31,681 nt of DNA from Apostichopus parvimensis (lineage: Eukaryota; Echinodermata; Holothuroidea; Aspidochirotida; Stichopodidae): contig KN882644.1 of NCBI GenBank assembly GCA_000934455.1, forward strand, positions 72,607 to 104,287, in the 5' to 3' direction. The translations under genes and the position numbers were made by a program. Positions 12,001-21,000 of the stretch are shown here, in pieces (the stretch's first letter is position 1; each line of letters starts with the position of its first letter). The notes beneath the pieces were generated by a model. The model was not told the origin of the DNA, ran no database searches, and saw nothing but the letters and a program-made list of their open reading frames with translations.

Positions 12001-15000
12001 ATAAAAGCTAATCTGGAAACAATGTCAGAGGCTGAATTTAGAAAAAAAAACAACCAGTAATTGGGTCGCATCTTTGAAAAGAAAAGTGGGGCAATTATTA
12101 TAACCACATGATATGTATTATTTTAAAGGGCTGGTTTTATCCATAATTCTTAAAAATTGGAGGAATGAATCTAAACACAGCAATGACATTGCAACTTTTA
12201 ATATATGTCTTACATAGTTAAATATCATAGTAATTAATTGAACAATCCTTCAAATTATGAGTTTTTAATCTCTGTAAGTAAAACTTTCTATACATAGATA
12301 TACATAACTATCTCTTTAATCTGTTTTCACACAGGATTCTAATTTCTCACGCAGGTTCAATCTTTTCTTGAAATTTTCAGCCTCAAGCAATGTTGCATCT
12401 CTAAATTAGCTTTATCTGTTGTAAAGATTGAACATGTACAAAGAAATTTGTCCTTGAAGACAGAAAGATCTAACAAGGCAAACAGACAATTTGATTTTAA
12501 AGTAAAAAGAATGAAAAGAAAGATTGTTTTAAGTTTTACCTCGAAGCTAGGCTGGTAAGAGCGTGCAGAGAACAGTGTAGGATGAGAACATCGTTAGCGG
12601 ATAACAGCATCACCAAAGGCTGCCAAAAAGATAGGGGAAAAAACAGAATTACGGGTTGAGTCATGTAGAATAATGAAAAAGCTATAAGGAAAAAAGATGA
12701 CAGGTGCTAACTTGTTCATCCATATAAATTCAAAAAGTGAAAAGAATGCTATAGATTTGTTTTGTACATAATAAGATGGTTTATATTCTTGTGAAAAACT
12801 CTGGAACTGCTGTTTGAACGAGTAAGACTTTCCCCCTATTCCTGTGTGGCTTTCCTATTCGACATATCATGTCTAACTCTATTGCCTAGAAACTTTTTCT
12901 CACCTCATGAGCACCACATGCTATCAACCAAGATCTTTGCCTGATGCTACCAGACAGCTTTTGGAAAATATCTGAAACAGAATGTAAGAATAATAGTTTT
13001 TTTTAAAGATTGATTCAAGATTACAAAAACATACACAACTATGCCCCCATCTTTTAGTTGTTCCATTTTATAACATGCTACTGCAACATTTAAGATCTAT
13101 ATTTACCACATAATAAAGACTAAATTTTGCATGTTACTTGACAAGTGAGACAGTAAGACCTACCAGGATGAGAAAATGTGACTGCAAATAAACAAAATTA
13201 CAACAATTTCCACTGTCAAGGAATGAAAAGAATTTCTCTACTACAAAGAGATGATCTAAAGATGCTGATTTATTATATATCTCATATTATCATAATTTTC
13301 TTTTCAAAGACCTATAATTTTCTTTTGAACCCAAGGACGTATAATTTTGTCTTATCCAAAGAGATGTACTTGGCTAACAATTATAATTTAAACTTTGTTA
13401 CCATGACAACTTCAGTCCTTATTCCTATTCAAAGTAGGCTAGGCTAGGTAAGGCCAGCTATAAATTTGTGGTTGGTTAAGTCCAGATGATCTTTGTTACA
13501 GGTTTTTTTCTCAATATCTTACATATATATCTTTTGGTGATATACATGCAACAGACCTAGCAAATATAATTTCTGTTGATGAGTCTTTAATGGTGATTAC
13601 TTAGCCAGACGATTTAAAATACATTATTACATGCGCTTATTTCGAAGACTTAAAAGAAGAAAATCCAGGTGTTTAAATTTAATTTTGAATGGTGAAAGCA
13701 GAACATATTCAAATCATTCTGAAATTTGTGAAAATTTAACCAATCAATAACTGTTATTGTATTCATATTGCGATGCTTCTTTGATTTTGAGGTAGTCAAA
13801 TGAAATCAAATTTTGACAAAAAGCAAAAGTTTTGCCAACATGCACAGACGACATCGCAGTTGTGGTACAAAACTTGTCAAATGGAAATGGTTGTTCTCTC
13901 CAAATCCTAGCACATAGAAATTGAATACAAAATACTAAGAATGGGTTCCTCTTTGATCCAGTCAATCACAATTTTCCCAATGGACTATCCCTTTCTAGTC
14001 AAAGGAGTGAGAGAGAAAGATAAAGGAAAAATAACGTTGACTCACTGGTCATCTCTTTTAGAATATCCAGCATAAATGGATCCTGTTCCCTGCATCCTAC
14101 GTAGGTCTTTGTTGCTGCTTTAAATTTCTGTGAAATTGTTACAGTGAAGATAGTGAGAGTGCAGTGGTTGTGTGGAGACAAGGTAGGAGACAAATACATT
14201 GATCAATTATTAAAATGAAAAAATAAAATAAAATAATTCTCCATAATGTCTTTGGCTCTATTAGCAGTTTTTCTGATAGAATTTAAGGTTTAGCTTGGAC
14301 AGAAGAACAATTCATGATCACCCTAGCTAATTGACAAAAAAATATCATATAAACTTTCATCAGAAGTACCAGGTTACAATCCTAGGATAAAAAAAAATGC
14401 CTTACAACTTCCAATTATATAATCAGTCAATAATGACAACTTACAGGAATTCCAGACATATCTGAGTGAAACGGTTATTTATCTTAGCTGTTGCCAAAAT
14501 GATTGATCTTAAGATTTGCTAAAAAAACACTTTTCTAATAATTACAAAACAGTGTCTCCCTTGATCACCCCCCCCCCCCCACCTCAATTACACACCAATA
14601 TTCATTGCATATGTCACTCCTACATGAGAGGAATGAACCAACAACACAGACTTTCCATTAAAATTACTTTACACAACATGTATCATCTTACCTTTACCAA
14701 AAAGATAATCCTTCCCTATCCCCCTCCTTCCCACCCCCCCTGCCACCCCCAAATAATACACCACTTGTGTTTGTCAGTCCTATTTGAGGGATGCAACAAC
14801 AACTACACAGAATTCCCAAGTAAACAAGTATATTCAACATGTGTCATCTACTAAAAGAGATAATTTCTTCCCAGGAGCTCTGGAGCAAAGGGCCAAGGAA
14901 ATTTATGAAAGGTTAAAAGGTTACATACAAACCTCTGTGAGCACCTTCACACCCCCAAGTTCAAACAGTTTCTTCTGGAAGTAAGCGTCTCTGAGGAACA

Positions 15001-18000
15001 GTCTCAGACAGATTAAGACACGAACTATGTTCTCGGGCGGCGCCCTATCCACCCATTCTCTGAAAAGTTATAGGATGACAGATATTCACCGTTTGTCGAT
15101 AAGGTTTAATAAAATCGTCTTATAAAACAATAATGGTGTAATTCTACCCACCCCACAGGAGGGCGGAGAATGAACTCCTCGGGGTACAATAACCAGTCTT
15201 GGAGTACTGGAATTTATTTCTTAACCAGCTAATGGCTCTCCTTACTTGGAATTCATATAGGGATTCTGGTTAGCACCCCCCCCCCCACCCAGACCCTTAT
15301 CAGTCACTTCTTGTTTTGCAATTTTTGTCTTTTCGTCAAGCAGGAACGGAAGCTATGTTCCAAGGAGAACGTTCGGATAAATGTGGTTCTAGCATCTATT
15401 TGTCTTTCGCTCTGGTATTTCTATTAAAATTATCAGTAGTGGCACCCATCCTAGGCAATTTGGACGGGGTGGGGGGGGGGGCAACCAGAGGACAAGGAAT
15501 ATATGTATTTTATTTGGGGGGGGGGAACTGTAACACTAATATGGTGGCGGGGTCTAGGGAAGTGCAGGTGCCCCCTTTAATTCAAGCTCTTTTCAACATT
15601 CCCTGACTTGTTTGTGGCTGTTTCGTGATGAAGATATTATTTCTTGCCGCATCCAATATTGACCAAACTGGTGACATATTTATATTCGGCATAAATACTT
15701 ATGTACAATGCTCCCACAGAGCTGTCATTGCTGAGCGTCCATGTGTTAGCGGACAAGGTCTACTTCATATTATCCAATTGTGTGTATCGACAAAACTGTT
15801 CAAAACAGAACCTGTACTATACACATTTCAAAACAGCTTGAAACAGTCCTCAAATTGATATNNNNNNNNNNNNNNNNNNNNNNNNNNNNNNNNNNNNNNN
15901 NNNNNNNNNNNTGTTTTCTTACAATTATTTCCAACAGTATCTGTCAAAACCAGTTTAACTGAAAGATTGCCATATCCCATCTAGTTCAGTCGGGAATAAA
16001 ACAATGTTTTACTGATCCATAATTTATTAAATTGCAACATATTATTTTGGATTTCTTCAAAATATGTGAATGCCTTGTGATTGAAAACACCACCCATCTC
16101 ACCACCCCATGGATTTAGCAATCTTTCCTTAACCTCACAACTTACTCCCCCCCCCCCCTCCACAACTTGAGATTTGAGAATGTTCTGCTAAATTTCAGAC
16201 ATGCCACGATATAGTTGCATAAAAGGTAACTTTGAACAAAGTGGCAAAAATAAGATAATCATTTGACTATGCAGGAAATACAGTTTCACTATAGATGGAA
16301 ATACAGAATGAGACTGAAAAATATTTATAGAAAATCCACAAAGAGATCCTAGACTGCTAATGTAATTTACATGATGGATGTGTGACTTTTTCAAATATGC
16401 CAAGAATAAATAGAGGAAAGGAAAATACAATAAAGTAGGAAATTGAGAGCGCTTCCATGCATGAAGCGCTAATAAATGGCTGCATATATAACAGAGACTT
16501 ACGAGGAACAGAGTCTGTGCTTCACCAGGGCAGAGAAGATCTACAGGAAGTAAAGAATGGATAAATGGACGATAAAGCTATATCACCATGGAAACGAAGG
16601 TACTACATAATAAAACACGGTTTGCAGAGGAGACGTATTACAACACTGTAAACTTATATCATATTACTACAGTACTTACTAGTTCTGTATAAGGCATGAG
16701 ACCGAGTTCTCATTTGTAACGAGTCGATGTTCGTAAGTAGCTTTATTCCGAAATCGCGTGACAATAAAATGTTTCAGAGATTGGGGCTTGTGGCATGTTT
16801 CAAATGTCATCTCTTTCAAGTTGTAAATCAGATTGGTTAAGTGTTTCTTTGTTTCTTTGTTGCTTTCTTTCTTTTTGCAGATTATCAAACACTTATACTA
16901 AAACCTCTGGACTTTTTGTTTTTTTACAGGGACTGTAAGGTAAAACAACTAGGACAATTCCCTGATAAATGAGTAACAATGAAAGAATATCCAGGTCGGC
17001 CAATCACCATGGCAAGATTTAACAATCGACTCATGACTTGAGTCATTTCTGTTAAAATTAAGAAGTTTTTACTATAAAGTCCCTTAAAATGGATCTCTAT
17101 CAAATTTGAAATAAAAAGTAAAGGATTTCAGCACACATTCATAAATATGTATTTCATACGTATTCATACATATTCATATGTACTCATACATATTCAGTGA
17201 AATACTTAAGATAGTTACTGTACCTGATAGAAATTCTTCTGTAAATGATGAGTGCTGAAATGCCTTTCCTGTTGATACCTTGAGCTGAACAAAAGGAACA
17301 AAGTAATAAAAGAAGTTATCGACAAGAGATTTCACATCATGTTACCATGGTAACACAACTTGTATTCTTTAATTGCTGCCAATAAAGGGCTCCTCTTTTG
17401 ATACTATACATTCAATTCATTGCAAAAAATAATGTTTAATGCTAATTTTCACATTTTCACTAGATCTTGACAGTTTCATAATTGCCTATATGTGTAACTG
17501 GAACTTGTTACAGATGTGTCAATTATAACAAAAGATTAAAACAAAGATAATTTTTCATTTACTAAATTATTGAAAGTATGTATACATATGACCTGTGTAA
17601 CGTATGTAGGCCCTACACATGCACTTCCTACCGTACATCACTATCACATTGCGTAAGTTCCATCAACAATCATTGCTACTTGCAAAATATTACATTTGTC
17701 ATAAACATTAACAACTATTCTGTATTGTTGTAAGGTGATAAGAGAAATTATACAAAATTTCGAAAGGAAAAAGTTTGCTTCCCTAGCCAAGGAGTTTACG
17801 AAGACTGACCTGAATTTCTCGAGTGCCAGGGCCTCCGATCCTTGATTGACTGGGATAAATTCATTGTTGTTGTTATTGTTCAAACACTCCTCAGATTCGA
17901 TAGAAGGCAGCTAAGATACGAGAGGAGAATGTTTTATCAACCAGAACTAAACAAAACATGATATGTGATATTCAGAAAATATTACTTTGGAAATTAGTAC

Positions 18001-21000
18001 AAGAGTAGTTAAAATTATGACATACTCAGCCTTATGGGATGTTACAAAACACATCCCTCACCCTCCCCCCCCCCTTCCTCCCCTACAGCCAGTCACTTTC
18101 CACTGCCTCCTTTATATGGGTACCAATTATTTTCCATTTCTTGCAGTTTGAATTTTGACATTACACAACTTTAAGACATACAAACTATTAGTACAACTGT
18201 TGGCTCTAAGAAGACTCTAAGTGCAGTAAAGTGAGAGTGCAGTTGTCGCATGGAGGCATGTAAGTCAAAAGTGAAGTAAATCAGATAATATATCAGCATC
18301 TTCAATGTTGACCAACATTATAAGTTAACAGATGACAACACAACATCATACCCCACCCCTCCCCCTCTCCCTCCAATCCACATATATTAGTGGGAAATTC
18401 AAACAAGGGACAGAAGCATCTCATTCTCCACTAAGGACAAAATCTATCATGTGGTTCATGTAACCCTTGCTTGGCACCTACAAAATGACATGCTGGGAAT
18501 TCCACAATGATTATTTTCATATGCATTAATAATCTGTTGAAGGTATGTAAAAGAAAACACTGATGCTTAGAGAAAGTCCGCTGGGAGTTCCTACAGTAGC
18601 TCCCACAAGCTAGACTTGTAGACTGGTTGCTTTTAGTTTGTCCATGTAGATATACGTTGCAGACTACACATGATTATCCTACAAGATAAATTGTATAACC
18701 TGATAGCTACTGCGTTGACATTTTCTTTTCATTTTTATTGGACCAGAAATAAAAATGGTTGTCTGTAGACAATCTCAAGTTTGGTTGGGAGAGTTGGACA
18801 TCTGACTAAAATCAACTGACAACCCTAAAAACTCAGCCCTGATAAAAGATCCTAACAACTGCCACAAAATTGTTGGAGGGTGGTTTACCCTCAGGCATGT
18901 AATCGAATATGTTTGTTTACCTGCTGTTTACTAGCTGGAGAGTTCAGAAGTTCAAGCAATCTCACAAGCTCTTTTACTTCCCTGAAATTGAAAAAAAAAA
19001 GAGAAAACATCTGTCACTATTTGACAGAATGTATAGCAAAATCACAACAACAAAAAACATGTACTATTATACAAAGAATGAATGGTTATGAGTGCAATAG
19101 TGCAAACATTTCATGAGTTGAAAGATGGAATGTTCCATTCAACGAGGCACAGCCCAGTTGAATGGAACAAATTACATCTTTCAACGAATGAAATATTTGC
19201 ACTATTGCACGAATGGAAACCATTCATTATTTGTTTTATACAACACCTTCAAATTTGGATATAATTGGATGTAAAATGCACTCATGCAACAGATTGTTTT
19301 GAACAGACAGGTTTCTCTGCTCTCTTACAATTGAAAAAAGTGCTATCAAAAAAGTATAACCCATGGTTCTATTTCATAGAGTGCAATAGAGCGGATTTTG
19401 CATGCAATCGACGAGCAATTGACCAATTAAATGGCCGGAATATAATTAGGTGTTGTATAAAGGAGGCTTGCTGGTTAGGTTGCATTAAATGGAACACAAA
19501 CCCAACCATCAACTTTAGCTTATATGACATATAAGCTTATATGAGTTTCTTTGTGATGAACTACTCCCACCAAATAGCTAAAAAAAATCTTGCTTCCTTT
19601 GGGAGATACAGTATATATACTAGTTTAAAATCTGTGGGGCTGGGCTGTCATTTGTAACTCTGTGATGTCATATTGCAATGTGACCAGGATCAGGTAAACT
19701 GGCAGATTAGATAATGAACACTGACACATACTTTTAACGCAAGAAAATTTCATTATAGGAGATGGAAAAAGATAAATAGATATTTCACCTATACGATCTA
19801 CTGTAGAGACAACTCATAAATATGATAGACTGGTTATTATTAGAAATTTCCATGGTAACCATTACTAAAAGAGAGCAATATTATTGAAATGACACTTTTT
19901 GCGAAGGAAGACATAAACTTGTTTCATCAAATAATTCCCTTTTTTTTTAGTTTGGTATATTCCTGGAATCCTGGTACTACAGCATTAAGATAAATATTGG
20001 GACACTAGTATAAATCTAAAAAAAAAAATTGTGATTACTTGAAAGCGGCAAATATACATGAGATCAATAGTATGTTGTGATGAAAGGAAACTTTAGGTAA
20101 TTCAATCCTATTTGATTTGACTTTTTAAAAAAGCGCAAAAAATTGAAACTGGTGAGCTGGTTTACTTCCAGTTTTGTTTTTAAATATTGAGTAAATAATA
20201 TTGTTTGCCAAAAAAAAAGAAAGGCATTTGAGGTTTTAAAGTTACTTTGCCTGGAAGATTATGTTATTACAGTAAAATCTACTAAAATACTTACTTTAAT
20301 AATAATAATAATATAATAATAATAATAATAATCAGCAGTTATTTTTATTTTATTCTGAAATTCTTGCATGAACTAGATACTTCTCCTGTTTATTTCTTAT
20401 AGGATGCAGCTTGGAAATTACTTTTGTTAAGTTAATTTATTTAAGATCACAAGATGCTATACAAAGTGGTCACAAGTTGCTGCTATATATACAAGTGTAA
20501 AGATATATAGCAATTTTCTACACAGGAACTATAGTATACAATAAGAGCAGCAAATTCAGAGACTACAAATATGCATACACAAAAATATGTATTAAGTATG
20601 CAAATTTAAGGGACATGCAAAGTTACCACACTCCACCCTGGGAGTTGTTATGGAAACAACTCCCTGCTCCACCATAATACCAGTGACTGTACTCAACCTT
20701 CATAGAAAAGGATAAGGTGTGAAAAAATAACCTAGCAGCTAACTTAATCAACCAGACAAGAACTCAAGCATTGTAGATCCAAATAACTAAAGCATCACAA
20801 TTAAATTAAGATGGATGAATAGGAAATAAAATTGTAAAGACCAAATCATTTTGCTCAAATTTTGAACAAAGTAACAATTACCACATATCATGCACACAAG
20901 CACAACCTTATATACAGTTAGAAAATGAAAGCCTAATTGAACTTACTTATTCTGGTCAGTCTGTTTACTTTTCTTCTCTCCGCTGGGCATCGTGACCGTG

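Larger units (their letters stand above)
15060..16502 (-). other. Intron 5 of NEK10
   Basis: A 1.44-kb intron containing poly(C) at 15278, poly(G) at 15470 and 15518, the N gap, and poly(C) at 16147. Near its 5' end is a 23-bp palindrome (16448-16470). No further coding exon was recognised, but the gap could hide a small one. Frame continuity between exons 5 and 6 argues against that. Confidence 0.75.
18982..20946 (-). other. Intron 1 (after first coding exon)
   Basis: A 1.97-kb intron with a foldback element at its 3' end (19066-19465), an (AAT)n microsatellite at 20297-20333 and an X-box match at 20644. No extra coding exon was recognised, although a small one encoding the human-like ITIRDYS segment cannot be excluded. 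Confidence 0.7.

Noticed and set aside
15316-15606. 96-codon + strand frame with hydrophobic stretch
   Set aside because: It depends on two poly(G) runs for its Gly-rich part and lies in an intron; no homolog recalled.
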